Assembly: GCF_900103445.1 (NCBI RefSeq)
Contig: NZ_FNHS01000003.1
Location: 186,001 to 250,000 of the forward strand
Origin: Methylobacterium phyllostachyos
GTDB lineage: Bacteria; Pseudomonadota; Alphaproteobacteria; Rhizobiales; Beijerinckiaceae
DNA length: 64,000 nt
Direction: 5' to 3'
Numbering within the stretch: position 1 is the first letter of the stretch; every line of letters starts with the position of its first letter. Under the pieces are notes generated by a model that ran no database searches, had not been told where the DNA came from, and was given only the letters and a program-made list of their open reading frames with translations. This document shows positions 1 to 9,438 of this stretch, piece after piece. Made by a program: the position numbers and the translations under genes.

Positions 1-392
<392 letters not shown>

Positions 393-473
393 AGCGCGTC
401 CAAGAATACTGTCGAAGCGCCGGAATCGGCGTCCCGAATCCCGGCCGGCGGAAGAACGCCGCGCCGATAGTGG

Positions 474-1703
474 ATGGAAACGCGTATGTTCGGACGTATC
501 GCCCGGCCCGTGACCCTTGCCGCCCTCGCGGGCGCCCTGATGATGGGCACCGCAGCGGCACAGACCAACGTGAAGATCGGCATCCTCGGCGACCGTTCGG
601 GCGCTTATTCCGACATCAGCGGCGAGGGCTCGGTCGTGGCCGCCAAGCTCGCGGTCGAGGATTTCAAGCCGGAGCAGCACGGGCTGAAGGTCGAGATCGT
701 CTCGGCCGACCACCAGAACAAGCCGGATGTCGGCGCCGCCATCGCCCGGCAATGGTACGACCGCGACGCCGTCGACATGATCACCGACGGGGTGACGTCC
801 TCGGTGGCGCTCGCCATCAGCCAGGTCACCAAGGAGAAGAACAAGGTCTTCATCGACACCGGCGCCGGCACGGCCGATCTCACCGGCCCGCAATGCACGC
901 CGAACACGATCCACTGGGTCTACGACACGGTGGCGCTCGCCAACGGCACCGGCGGCGCCATGGTCAAGCGCGGCGGCGACACGTGGTTCTTCCTCACCGC
1001 CGATTACGTGTTCGGCCAGACCCTCCAGCGCGATACCTCGGCGGTCATCACCAAGAACGGCGGCAAGGTCGTGGGTTCGGTGAAGACCCCGTTCCCGACC
1101 TCGGACTTCTCGTCCTTCCTGCTCCAGGCGCAGGGCTCGGGCGCCAAGGTGATCGGGCTCGCCAATGCCGGCACCGACACGATCAACTCGATCAAGCAGG
1201 CCGGCGAGTTCGGCATAACCGAGGGCGGGCAGGCTTTGGCCGGCCTGCTGGTCTTCTCGTCGGACGTGCATTCCCTCGGCACCAAGGTCGCGCAAGGGTT
1301 GGTGCTGACCGAGCCGTTCTACTGGGACCTGAACGACCAGACCCGGGCCTTCTCGGACCGGTTCGCCAAGCAGATGAAGAACGGCTCCAAGCCGACTGCC
1401 AACCATGCCGGCGTCTACTCGGACGTGCTGCATTACCTGAAGGCGGTGGCGGAGCTGAAATCGACCACCGACGGCGCCGCCACCGTCGCCAAGATGAAAG
1501 CGATGCCGACCGATGATCCGCTGTTCGGCAAGGGCGTGATCCGCGCCGACGGGCGCAAGATCCACGACATGTACCTGTTTGAGGTCAAGAAGCCCGCTGA
1601 GTCGAAGGGCGAGTGGGACCTCTACAAGAAGCTCGAGACCATCCCGGGCGATCAGGTCTTCCGCCCGCTCAACGAGGGCAATTGCCCCCTCGTGAAGGGC
1701 TGA
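474..1703 (+). CDS. Periplasmic substrate-binding protein of branched-chain amino acid type ABC transporter
   Basis: This is a 409-residue periplasmic binding protein (Peripla_BP_6 / LivJ-like fold) that delivers ligand to the LivH-LivM permeases encoded just downstream. Residues 1-29 are a Sec signal peptide: basic n-region, Ala/Leu/Met-rich core, AAA-Q cleavage site. The mature protein starts with VKIGILGDRSGAYSD, the usual first strand of the family. An alternative start at the second ATG (486) keeps the signal peptide and has GGAAA upstream. The true ligand is unknown: close family members bind branched-chain amino acids, amides, urea or aromatic compounds, and nothing in the sequence decides between them. 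Confidence 0.88.
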   Translation: METRMFGRIARPVTLAALAGALMMGTAAAQTNVKIGILGDRSGAYSDISGEGSVVAAKLAVEDFKPEQHGLKVEIVSADHQNKPDVGAAIARQWYDRDAVDMITDGVTSSVALAISQVTKEKNKVFIDTGAGTADLTGPQCTPNTIHWVYDTVALANGTGGAMVKRGGDTWFFLTADYVFGQTLQRDTSAVITKNGGKVVGSVKTPFPTSDFSSFLLQAQGSGAKVIGLANAGTDTINSIKQAGEFGITEGGQALAGLLVFSSDVHSLGTKVAQGLVLTEPFYWDLNDQTRAFSDRFAKQMKNGSKPTANHAGVYSDVLHYLKAVAELKSTTDGAATVAKMKAMPTDDPLFGKGVIRADGRKIHDMYLFEVKKPAESKGEWDLYKKLETIPGDQVFRPLNEGNCPLVKG

Positions 1704-1731
1704 GCTGGGTAGCGGGGCGCGGAGACCGGCC

Positions 1732-2619
1732 ATGACCACGATCTTCGGCGTGCCGATGCAGGCCCTGTTCGGGCAATTGCTGCTCGGCCTGATCAACGGC
1801 TCGTTCTACGCGATCCTGTCGCTGGGGCTCGCGATCATCTTCGGGCTCCTCAACATCATCAACTTCGCCCACGGCGCGCTCTACATGATGGGCGCGTTCG
1901 TGGCCTGGATGCTGCTCACCTACGTGGGCCTCGGCTACTGGTGGGCCTTGGGGCTGGCGCCACTCGTGGTCGGCGCCTTCGGGATCGTGCTGGAGCGGGT
2001 GCTGATCGCCCGGCTCTACAAGCTCGACCACCTCTACGGCCTGCTGCTGACCTTCGGGCTGGCGCTGATCATCCAGGGCCTGTTCCGTAACCAGTACGGC
2101 GTCTCCGGGCTCCCCTACGCGATCCCGACGGAGCTGTCGGGCGGCCAGCGGCTGCCCTTCATGTTCCTGCCGAACTACCGAGCCTGGGTGGTGGTCGCCT
2201 CGCTCACTGTCTGCATCGCCACCTGGCTCGTGATCGAGAAGACCAAACTCGGCGCCTATCTCCGTGCCGCCACCGAGAACCCGACCCTCGTCCAGGCCTT
2301 CGGGGTCAACGTGCCGCTGTTCCTGACGCTGACCTACGGGTTCGGCGTCGCGCTCGCGGGCTTCGCCGGGGTGCTCGCCGCGCCGATCTACTCGGTGAAT
2401 CCCAATATGGGCGCCGACATCATCATCGTGGTCTTCGCCGTGGTGGTGATCGGCGGCATGGGCTCGATCATCGGTTCGGTGATCACGGGCTTCACCCTCG
2501 GCCTCGTCGAGGGGCTGACAAAGGTGTTTTATCCGGAGGCGTCAGCGACCGTGATCTTCGTGATCATGGTGCTGGTGCTGCTCGTCAAACCCGCTGGCCT
2601 GTTCGGGCGTACGGCCTGA
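1732..2619 (+). CDS. livH: LivH-type branched-chain amino acid ABC permease
   Basis: This is a 295-residue integral membrane permease of the LivH family. It starts with the family hallmark of an N-terminal hydrophobic helix followed by NGSFYAILSLGLAIIFGLLN and NFAHGALYMMGAF. About eight hydrophobic segments are visible. A GGAG motif lies 7 bases before the ATG. The gene follows the binding protein by 28 bases and precedes LivM by 23, so the three are almost surely co-transcribed with the upstream ATPase. It pairs with LivM to form the channel for the ligand brought by the binding protein. Confidence 0.92.
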   Translation: MTTIFGVPMQALFGQLLLGLINGSFYAILSLGLAIIFGLLNIINFAHGALYMMGAFVAWMLLTYVGLGYWWALGLAPLVVGAFGIVLERVLIARLYKLDHLYGLLLTFGLALIIQGLFRNQYGVSGLPYAIPTELSGGQRLPFMFLPNYRAWVVVASLTVCIATWLVIEKTKLGAYLRAATENPTLVQAFGVNVPLFLTLTYGFGVALAGFAGVLAAPIYSVNPNMGADIIIVVFAVVVIGGMGSIIGSVITGFTLGLVEGLTKVFYPEASATVIFVIMVLVLLVKPAGLFGRTA

Positions 2620-2642
2620 CCGCGAACTGAGGCTCGACACAT

Positions 2643-3629
2643 ATGGCCGACACCGCCACCATCGACGCCGCCCCGATCGCTGCCGCGCCCGCGACCGGCC
2701 GGGACGACAAGGCGCTCCATCGCCTGATCTTCGTGGGCATCGCCGTGCTGCTGATCGTGGCGCCGCTGGTGCTCTACCCCGTCTACCTGATGAAGGTTTT
2801 GTGCTTCGCGCTGTTCGCGCTCGCCTTCAACCTGCTGCTCGGCTACGGCGGCCTGCTCTCCTTCGGCCACGCCGCCTATTTCGGCATGGCGAGCTACCTC
2901 TGCGCCTACACGGCCAAGCAGCTTGGCTTCACGCCGGAACTCGCGATCCTCGCCGGCACCGGCACCGCGGCGCTGCTGGGCCTCGTCTTCGGCGCGCTGG
3001 CGATCCGCCGGCAGGGCATCTACTTCTCGATGATCACCCTGGCGCTCGCCCAGATGGCGTTCTTCTTCTCGCTGCAGGCCAAGTTCACCGGCGGCGAGGA
3101 CGGCATCCAGGCGGTGCCCCGCGGCAACCTGTTCGGGGTGATCAGCCTCGCCGACGATCGGGCGATGTACGGCGTCGTCTGCGTGATCTTCATGGCGGGA
3201 ATGCTGCTGATCTACCGCATCATCCACTCGCCCTTCGGGCAGGTGCTGAAGGCGATCCGGGACAACGAGCCGCGGGCGATCTCACTGGGCTACCGGGCGA
3301 GCCAGTACAAGCTCGCGGTGTTCGTGCTCTCGGCAACGCTGGCGGGGCTTGCCGGCTCCACCAAGGCGATCGTGTTCCAGCTCGCCTCGCTGACCGACGT
3401 CCACTGGTCGATGTCGGGTGAGGTGGTACTGATGACGCTGGTCGGTGGCATGGGGACCGTGTTCGGGCCGATCGTCGGCGCTTTGGTGATCGTCACCATG
3501 GAGACCTACCTCGCCCAATTCGGCGCCTGGGTGACGATCATCCAGGGCTGCGTGTTCGTGCTGTGCGTGCTGCTGTTCCGGGAGGGGATCGTCGGGCTCA
3601 TCGCCCGGGTGGTGCGCCGGCCTTTGTGA
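2643..3629 (+). CDS. livM: LivM-type branched-chain amino acid ABC permease
   Basis: This is a 328-residue inner-membrane permease of the LivM family and partner of the preceding LivH protein. Family motifs are present: ALAFNLLLGYGGLLSFGHAA near residue 60, and the coupling region SPFGQVLKAIRDNEPRAISLGY near residue 200. The first 27 residues form an Ala/Asp/Thr-rich cytoplasmic tail before the first membrane helix. This is the last gene of the transporter operon; a 92-base gap follows before an unrelated small gene. The ATPase-binding protein-LivH-LivM order differs from the E. coli liv order but is common in alphaproteobacteria. Confidence 0.92.
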   Translation: MADTATIDAAPIAAAPATGRDDKALHRLIFVGIAVLLIVAPLVLYPVYLMKVLCFALFALAFNLLLGYGGLLSFGHAAYFGMASYLCAYTAKQLGFTPELAILAGTGTAALLGLVFGALAIRRQGIYFSMITLALAQMAFFFSLQAKFTGGEDGIQAVPRGNLFGVISLADDRAMYGVVCVIFMAGMLLIYRIIHSPFGQVLKAIRDNEPRAISLGYRASQYKLAVFVLSATLAGLAGSTKAIVFQLASLTDVHWSMSGEVVLMTLVGGMGTVFGPIVGALVIVTMETYLAQFGAWVTIIQGCVFVLCVLLFREGIVGLIARVVRRPL

Positions 3630-3721
3630 ACCGGGCCGCTTATTGGATCGCGGGCAAGTGACGGTAAGGCGCCGTTAACCAAACCGTCTCAACCTGGAGT
3701 TCCACAGACTTCAGGCTCGCC

Positions 3722-4075
3722 ATGATGAACGCCGGTTCGCTCAGCATCGACGACCCCGCGGTCGACTGCCCGGTCCCACCGGAGACGGTCGGCCGTCTGA
3801 TCAAGGCCGACCCGGAGGGCGCCGCCTACCTCCTGGACGGGATCCCGGAGGCGACCCGGGCGCGCCTCGCGGTCTGGCTCTACGGCCGCAGCCACACCCA
3901 CGAGATCGGCGTCCGGGTGGCGGCGACCTGTGACGGCACGACCCTGCGCCGGACGGCCGGGATCGTCGGCAACGTCCTGTACGACCTGTCCCGCCGCCCC
4001 TACGCAGCGCCGAGCCACGGGACACGGGCCGGCGCGAACCGCATCTCCCTCGGCGGGTCCCAGCGGCGGGCCTGA
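3722..4075 (+). CDS. Hypothetical protein, 117 aa
   Basis: I do not recognise this protein. It is 117 residues, soluble, with no signal peptide or membrane segment. The N-terminal half contains IDDPAVDCPVPPETVGRLIK and an acidic-to-basic mix; the C-terminus is Arg/Gly/Ser-rich. Codon usage shows the high third-position GC of real genes here. It begins ATGATG, so either Met may be used. It lies between the Liv transporter and mutL on the same strand, with 61 bases before the mutL start. A TTAACC element is present in the 92-base gap upstream. Real gene likely, function unknown. Confidence 0.6.
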   Translation: MMNAGSLSIDDPAVDCPVPPETVGRLIKADPEGAAYLLDGIPEATRARLAVWLYGRSHTHEIGVRVAATCDGTTLRRTAGIVGNVLYDLSRRPYAAPSHGTRAGANRISLGGSQRRA

Positions 4076-4136
4076 ACGGCGCGCCCGTCGGCTCCGGCGA
4101 TTGGAACGTCGTCGGGGAGGGGCTATCGTCCGGGCA

Positions 4137-6098
4137 ATGTCCGTTTTCCCGTCAGCGTCATCCGTCCGCCGTCTCGACCCTATCCTCGTCGACCGCATCG
4201 CCGCGGGCGAGGTGGTGGAGCGCCCGGCCTCGGCCGTGAAGGAACTGGTCGAGAACGCCATCGATGCCGGGGCCCGGTCCGTTGAGGTGACCGTTGAGGC
4301 GGGCGGCCGCCGGCTGATCCGCGTGGTCGATGACGGGCGCGGCATGACGCCGGAGGATCTCGACCTCGCCGTCGAGCGCCACGCCACCTCCAAGCTCCCC
4401 GGGGGCGATCTCACGGCGATCGACACGCTGGGTTTCCGCGGCGAGGCGTTGCCCTCGATCGGGGCGGTGTCGCGGCTCGCCATCGTCACCCGCACGCCGG
4501 AGGCCGAGGCCGGGGCGAGCCTGACCGTGGAGGCGGGCCTCAAAGGTCCGGTTCGGCCGGCGCCGGCCCAGCGCGGCACGCGGATCGAGGTGACCGAGCT
4601 GTTCGCCGCCACGCCGGCCCGGCTGAAGTTCCTGAAATCCGACCGGGCTGAGAATGCGGCCATCGCCGAGACCCTGCGCCGGCTCGCGGTCACGCAAGCG
4701 GGGATCCGCTTCACCCTGCGCGCCGATGCCGGCCAGCCCCTGGTTCTGCCGGCCGAGACCGGGTCGGAGGCGGATCTGCGCCGGCTCACCGCAGTGCTCG
4801 GACCGGATTTCGCCGCCAACGCCCTGCCGGTCTCGCTCGCCCGGGAGGGGTTCGCGGTGACCGGCCATGTCGGCCTGCCGACCTATCACCGGGGCGCGGC
4901 GACCCATATCCATCTCGCCGTCAACGGCCGCCCGGTGCGCGACCGGCTGCTCCTCGGGGCGGTGCGCGGCGCCTATGCCGACACCCTGGCCTCGGACCGC
5001 CATCCGGTGCTCGGGCTGACGATCACCTGCGATCCCGAACTGGTCGATGTGAACGTTCATCCGGCCAAGACCGAGGTACGGTTCCGCGAGCCGGGCCTGG
5101 TCCGGGCACTGATCGTCAGCGCCATCCACGAGGCCCTGCGCCAGGGCGGCGTCCGCTCGGCCACGACCGGCGCCGCCCGGACCCTCGACGCCCTGCGCCC
5201 GGCCGGGCCGGCCCTCGCGATCCACACGGGGGCGGCTACGCCGAGTCTGTTCCAGCCGACGCGGCCGGGCCCGTTCCCATCCAGCGCGCCCTCGGTGGCG
5301 GCGCCTTCGGGCTACCGGAGCTCACCGACTTGGCGGCCCGCCCCGATGCCGCGCCCCGCGGAGCCGGCTTACGCGCTGTCGGGGGAGGGCGGCTTCGCGG
5401 AATCGGCCCAGGCCGCCTTCGTGGGTTCGGAACTGGCAGCCCCGCCTCAAGCCGATGTCCGGCCGCTCGCCGAGGCCCCGGAGGCGATCGATCATCCCCT
5501 CGGCGCGGCGCGTGCCCAGATCCACGAAACCTACATCCTCGCCCAGACCCGCGACGGCCTCGTCATCGTCGATCAGCACGCCGCCCATGAGCGCCTCGTC
5601 TACGAGCGGATGAAGGCCGAGCGGGCCGCCGGCGGCATCGCCCGGCAGGGGCTCCTGATCCCCGACGTGGTCGAGATGAGCCCCGAGGAAGCCGACCGGC
5701 TCGTCGCCGCCGCGCCGGACCTTGACCGGCTCGGCCTGACCATCGAGGCGTTCGGACCCGGGGCCGTGCTGGTGCGCGAGGTCCCGGCCGCGCTCATCGG
5801 CGCTTCGACCCGCGATCTCGTCACCGACATCCTCGACGCCCTGGAATCCAGCGGCGACGAGGAGGGCGGCGCCGCGGCTACGGAGGGCGGCCCGCTGGGC
5901 CGGCGGCTCGACGCGGTGCTCTCGCGCATGAGCTGCCACGGCTCGGTCCGTGCCGGCCGGCGCCTACGGCCCGAGGAGATGAACGCCCTCCTGCGCGAGA
6001 TGGAGGCGACGCCCAATTCCGGCCAATGCAACCACGGCCGCCCGACCTCGATCGAGCTGAAGCTCTCCGACATCGAGCGGCTGTTCGGCCGGCGGTGA
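4137..6098 (+). CDS. mutL: DNA mismatch repair protein MutL
   Basis: MutL (653 aa) couples mismatch recognition by MutS to strand incision. The N-terminal GHKL ATPase is complete: IAAGEVVERP, the catalytic Glu in KELVENAIDAG, DDGRGM, GFRGEALPSI and GTRIEV. A Pro/Ala-rich linker spans about residues 350-450. The C-terminal domain carries DQHA-x2-E-x4-E beginning at Asp479, plus SCHGSVRAG and GQCNHGRP; these are the metal-site motifs of MutL proteins with intrinsic nicking endonuclease activity. That points to a mutH-independent repair system. The start is the ATG followed by SVFPSASSVRRLDP, because the open frame further upstream overlaps the preceding gene in another frame and lacks family similarity. 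Confidence 0.95.
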   Translation: MSVFPSASSVRRLDPILVDRIAAGEVVERPASAVKELVENAIDAGARSVEVTVEAGGRRLIRVVDDGRGMTPEDLDLAVERHATSKLPGGDLTAIDTLGFRGEALPSIGAVSRLAIVTRTPEAEAGASLTVEAGLKGPVRPAPAQRGTRIEVTELFAATPARLKFLKSDRAENAAIAETLRRLAVTQAGIRFTLRADAGQPLVLPAETGSEADLRRLTAVLGPDFAANALPVSLAREGFAVTGHVGLPTYHRGAATHIHLAVNGRPVRDRLLLGAVRGAYADTLASDRHPVLGLTITCDPELVDVNVHPAKTEVRFREPGLVRALIVSAIHEALRQGGVRSATTGAARTLDALRPAGPALAIHTGAATPSLFQPTRPGPFPSSAPSVAAPSGYRSSPTWRPAPMPRPAEPAYALSGEGGFAESAQAAFVGSELAAPPQADVRPLAEAPEAIDHPLGAARAQIHETYILAQTRDGLVIVDQHAAHERLVYERMKAERAAGGIARQGLLIPDVVEMSPEEADRLVAAAPDLDRLGLTIEAFGPGAVLVREVPAALIGASTRDLVTDILDALESSGDEEGGAAATEGGPLGRRLDAVLSRMSCHGSVRAGRRLRPEEMNALLREMEATPNSGQCNHGRPTSIELKLSDIERLFGRR

Positions 6099-6265
6099 AA
6101 GGCCCTCTTCGGCGGCCCGGCGCGCCGAACAGCCGCCGCACATCGTTTCGCATTGCGGTTGCGTGTGCGCGCCGTGATCGTTGAGAAAACAGGTCAGAGC
6201 GTCATCCTCGCGCTGACGAGCGATGCTCAAGACCGAGCACAGGCCTTCGCCGGAGCCCGCGATCC

Positions 6266-7471
6266 ATGGATTTCACCATCTCGCCCCGCGTCGAGGAGTA
6301 TCGCGCCCGGATCGCGGCCTTCGTCGAGGCGCATATCGTGCCGCTCGAATCCGACCCGTCCGCCTATGACGGCCACGGCAACATCGCCCTGCCGGAGCTG
6401 GCCCGCCTGCGCGGTCTCGCGCGGGAGCAGGGGCTCTGGTGCCTCCAGCTCAGGCCTGAGACCGGCGGGGCCGGGCTCGACAAGGTCGGCATGGCGGTCT
6501 GCTACGAGGCGATGAACCGCTCGATCTTCGGGCCGGTCGTGTTCAACTCGGCCGCGCCCGACGACGGCAACATGATGGTGCTGGAGAAGGTCGCCACCCC
6601 GGCCCAGAAGGAGCGCTGGCTCGATCCGATCGTGCGCGGCGAGGTCCGCTCCGCCTTCGCCATGACCGAGCCGCATCCCGGCGGCGGGTCCGATCCCGGC
6701 ATGATCCAGACACGGGCCGAGCGGCGGGGCGACACCTACGTGGTCACCGGCCGCAAATGGTACATCACCGGCGCCGAGGAGGCCGCGCATTTCATCCTAA
6801 TGGCCCGCACTTCTGACGATGCGCGCAAGGGCCTGACCGCCTTCCTGTTCCACAAGGACCAACCCGGCTGGGAGATCCTGCGGCGCATCCCGATCATGGG
6901 GCCGGAGGAGCATGGCGGGCATTGCGAGCTATTGTTCGACGGTTTGGAAATCCCGGCCGAGAACGTCCTGATGAACGAGGGCGACGGGCTGAAGCTCACG
7001 CAGATCCGCCTCGGCCCGGCGCGGCTGACCCATTGCATGCGCTGGCTCGGCCTGTCGAAGCGCTGCGTCGAGATCGCCCGGGGCTACGCTTCCAAGCGTC
7101 ACGGCTTCGGCATCCGTCTGGCCGACCGCGAGAGCATCCAGCTCATGCTGGGCGATCTGGCCATGAGGATCGAGATCGGCCGCTTGCTGGTGATGAAGGC
7201 CGCCTGGGCGCTCGACCAGGGGAGCTTTGCCCGCAAGGAGGTCTCGATGGCCAAGGTCCACGTGGCCAATCTGATCCACGCGGCCGCCGACGTGGCGATT
7301 CAGATCAACGGCGCCCGGGGCTACTCCACCGACACGCCGCTCGAATGGATCTACCGCTACGCAAGGCAGGCGCGGCTGGTGGACGGGGCCGACGAGGTCC
7401 ACAAGATGGTGCTCAACCGCAACCTGGAGGCCGAGGGCGACGCGTTCTGGTCCTGGCCGGTGGGCGCGTGA
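6266..7471 (+). CDS. Acyl-CoA dehydrogenase family protein, LvaC/ACAD11-like
   Basis: This 401-residue protein has the complete acyl-CoA dehydrogenase fold. An N-terminal helical domain is followed by the flavin-binding segment AFAMTEPHPGGGSDP, the beta domain VVTGRKWYITGAEEA, and the C-terminal helical domain with INGARGYSTDTPLEWIYRYAR. It opens a run of five tightly packed genes (thiolase, SDR, APH-fold kinase, DUF6285). In the Pseudomonas putida lva pathway, and in human ACAD10/11, a dehydrogenase-fold enzyme beside an APH kinase removes a 4-phosphate from 4-phospho-acyl-CoA. I infer that role here from context; a conventional acyl-CoA dehydrogenase is the alternative. Confidence 0.9.
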   Translation: MDFTISPRVEEYRARIAAFVEAHIVPLESDPSAYDGHGNIALPELARLRGLAREQGLWCLQLRPETGGAGLDKVGMAVCYEAMNRSIFGPVVFNSAAPDDGNMMVLEKVATPAQKERWLDPIVRGEVRSAFAMTEPHPGGGSDPGMIQTRAERRGDTYVVTGRKWYITGAEEAAHFILMARTSDDARKGLTAFLFHKDQPGWEILRRIPIMGPEEHGGHCELLFDGLEIPAENVLMNEGDGLKLTQIRLGPARLTHCMRWLGLSKRCVEIARGYASKRHGFGIRLADRESIQLMLGDLAMRIEIGRLLVMKAAWALDQGSFARKEVSMAKVHVANLIHAAADVAIQINGARGYSTDTPLEWIYRYARQARLVDGADEVHKMVLNRNLEAEGDAFWSWPVGA

Positions 7472-7481
7472 GTCGGAGCGT

Positions 7482-8666
7482 ATGACGATGACCGATGTCG
7501 TGATCACAGGCGCGGTGCGGACCGCGATCGGCACCTTCGGCGGCGCGCTCGCCGGTACGCCGCCCTCGACGCTGGGAGCGCTTTGCGTGGCCGAGGCGCT
7601 GAAGCGTTCCGGCACGGCGCCGGAGCGCGTCGGCCACGTGGTGTTCGGCCACGTGATCCCGACCGAGCCGCGGGACGCCTACATCGCCCGCGTCGCCGCC
7701 ATCGAGGGTGGGGTGCCCAAGGAGGTGCCGGCGATGACCGTCAACCGACTCTGCGGCAGCGGCCTTCAGGCGATCGTCTCGGCGGCGCAATCCATCCTGC
7801 TCGGCGATGCCGAGATCGCGGTCGCGGGCGGCGCTGAGAATATGAGCCGGTCGCCGCACATTCTCACGACCGGCCGCACCGGCCAGCGCATGGGCGATGC
7901 CACACTCGTCGACTACATGATCGGCGCGCTGAGCGATCCGTTCGGCAACGGCCATATGGGCGTCACCGCCGAGAATATCGCCGAGCGCTACGGCATCTCC
8001 CGCGACCAGCAGGACGCCTTCGCGGCCGAGAGCCAGGCACGCGCAGCCCGGGCGATCCGGGAGGACGTCTTCCGCGATCAGATCCTGCCCGTCTCGGTCC
8101 AGCGCAAGCGCGAGACGGTTGCGTTCGACACGGATGAACATCCGAAGGCGACCAGCGTCGAGGATCTGGCCAAGCTGCGCCCGGCCTTCTCCAAGACCGG
8201 CAGCGTCACCGCCGGCAACGCCTCGGGCCTGAACGATGGCGCCGCCGCCCTCGTCCTGTCGAGTGCGGCGCAAGCCGAGCGTTCGGGCGCGAAACCGATG
8301 GCCCGGATCGTCGGCTACGCCCATGCGGGTGTCGATCCGTCCGAGATGGGCATGGGACCGGTCCCAGCCGTACGTCGCCTGCTCGACCGAACCGGCCTGC
8401 GCGCGGGGGATTTCGACGTGATCGAATCGAACGAGGCGTTCGCGGCCCAGGCCTGCGCGGTCTCCCGCGAACTCGACCTCGACTCTGCCCGGGTTAATCC
8501 GAACGGCGGCGCCATCGCGCTGGGCCATCCGATCGGCGCCTCGGGGGCGATCATCGCGGTGAAGACGCTCTACGAACTGGCCCGAACCGGCGGACGCTAC
8601 GGGCTGGCAACCATGTGCATCGGTGGCGGGCAGGGCATCGCGGTCGCCTTCGAGCGGCTGCACTGA
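7482..8666 (+). CDS. Acetyl-CoA acetyltransferase / beta-ketothiolase
   Basis: This 394-residue thiolase cleaves or condenses 3-ketoacyl-CoA in the cytoplasm. The active-site nucleophile is Cys91 in NRLCGSGLQ. The C-terminal His and Cys loops [17 protein letters not shown] and CIGGGQGIA are intact, as is the family start [16 protein letters not shown]. It begins 10 bases after the acyl-CoA dehydrogenase stop and ends 1 base before the SDR start, so it is translated within the same operon. In a 4-hydroxyacid pathway it would split the final 3-ketoacyl-CoA, for example 3-ketovaleryl-CoA to acetyl-CoA and propionyl-CoA. BktB-like specificity is plausible but not readable. Confidence 0.93.
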   Translation: MTMTDVVITGAVRTAIGTFGGALAGTPPSTLGALCVAEALKRSGTAPERVGHVVFGHVIPTEPRDAYIARVAAIEGGVPKEVPAMTVNRLCGSGLQAIVSAAQSILLGDAEIAVAGGAENMSRSPHILTTGRTGQRMGDATLVDYMIGALSDPFGNGHMGVTAENIAERYGISRDQQDAFAAESQARAARAIREDVFRDQILPVSVQRKRETVAFDTDEHPKATSVEDLAKLRPAFSKTGSVTAGNASGLNDGAAALVLSSAAQAERSGAKPMARIVGYAHAGVDPSEMGMGPVPAVRRLLDRTGLRAGDFDVIESNEAFAAQACAVSRELDLDSARVNPNGGAIALGHPIGASGAIIAVKTLYELARTGGRYGLATMCIGGGQGIAVAFERLH

Positions 8667-8667
8667 G

Positions 8668-9435
8668 ATGGCGGATCTGTTCGACCTCACCGGCCAACAT
8701 GTGCTGGTGACCGGTGCCTCAAGCGGTCTAGGCCGCCACTTCGCCGGGACGCTGGCCCGGGCCGGGGCGCGGCTGACCCTGTGCGCGCGGCGGGCCGACG
8801 CTCTCGCCGAGACCGTCGACAGCGTCACCGCGGCAGGCGGGCAAGCTCATGCCGTCGTGATGGATGTGACCGAGTCCGGCAGCATCGCACGGGCGCTGGA
8901 TGGGGCCGAGGCCCGGTTCGGGCCTGTTCAGGTCCTCATCAACAACGCCGGCGTCACGGCTACCAAGCCCGCCCTCGACCTCGACGAGGCGGATTGGGAC
9001 GCCGTGCTCGATACGAATCTCAAGGGCGTCTGGCTTGTGGCTCAGGCCACCGGCAAGCGCATGGTTCAGCGCGGCGCGGGCGGCAGCATCGTCAACATCG
9101 CGTCGATCTTAGGGTTGCGCGTCACCGGCGGGCTCGCCCCCTATGCCACCTCGAAGGCCGGGGTCATCCAGCTCACCAAGAGCCTCGCCCTCGAATGGGC
9201 GCGCCACGGGATCCGGGTGAACGCCCTGGCGCCCGGCTACATCAAGACCGAGTTGAACGACGCGTTCTTCGACTCCGAGCCCGGGAAGGCGTTGATCAAG
9301 CGTGTGCCGCAGCGCCGGCTTGGCGAGGCGGCCGAGCTCGACGGGCCGCTCCTGCTCCTCGCCTCCAAGGCCGGCGCCTACATGACCGGCAGCGTCGTCG
9401 CGGTCGATGGCGGCCACCTCGTTTCGGGTCTGTAG
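8668..9435 (+). CDS. Short-chain dehydrogenase/reductase, LvaD-like candidate
   Basis: This is a classical SDR of 255 residues. It has TGASSGLG (cofactor loop, residues 15-22), NNAG, a catalytic Ser region IVNIASILG, catalytic YATSK, and the C-terminal MTGSVVAVDGGHL. The start is the ATG one base after the thiolase stop; a longer upstream frame runs inside the thiolase gene and is not needed. In the lva pathway an SDR (LvaD) reduces levulinyl-CoA to 4-hydroxyvaleryl-CoA, and its position directly before the kinase supports the same job here. The alternative is a 3-hydroxyacyl-CoA dehydrogenase acting in the later beta-oxidation half. Confidence 0.9.
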   Translation: MADLFDLTGQHVLVTGASSGLGRHFAGTLARAGARLTLCARRADALAETVDSVTAAGGQAHAVVMDVTESGSIARALDGAEARFGPVQVLINNAGVTATKPALDLDEADWDAVLDTNLKGVWLVAQATGKRMVQRGAGGSIVNIASILGLRVTGGLAPYATSKAGVIQLTKSLALEWARHGIRVNALAPGYIKTELNDAFFDSEPGKALIKRVPQRRLGEAAELDGPLLLLASKAGAYMTGSVVAVDGGHLVSGL

Positions 9436-9438
9436 CGG

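Noticed and set aside
3930..4136. In-frame extension of mutL upstream of its ATG
   Set aside because: It overlaps the 117-residue gene in another frame, is Arg/Pro-rich and lacks MutL similarity.
6108..6129. TTCGGCG / CGCCGAA hairpin after mutL as terminator
   Set aside because: Only 7 pairs, no T-run, and such stems are frequent by chance at this GC content.
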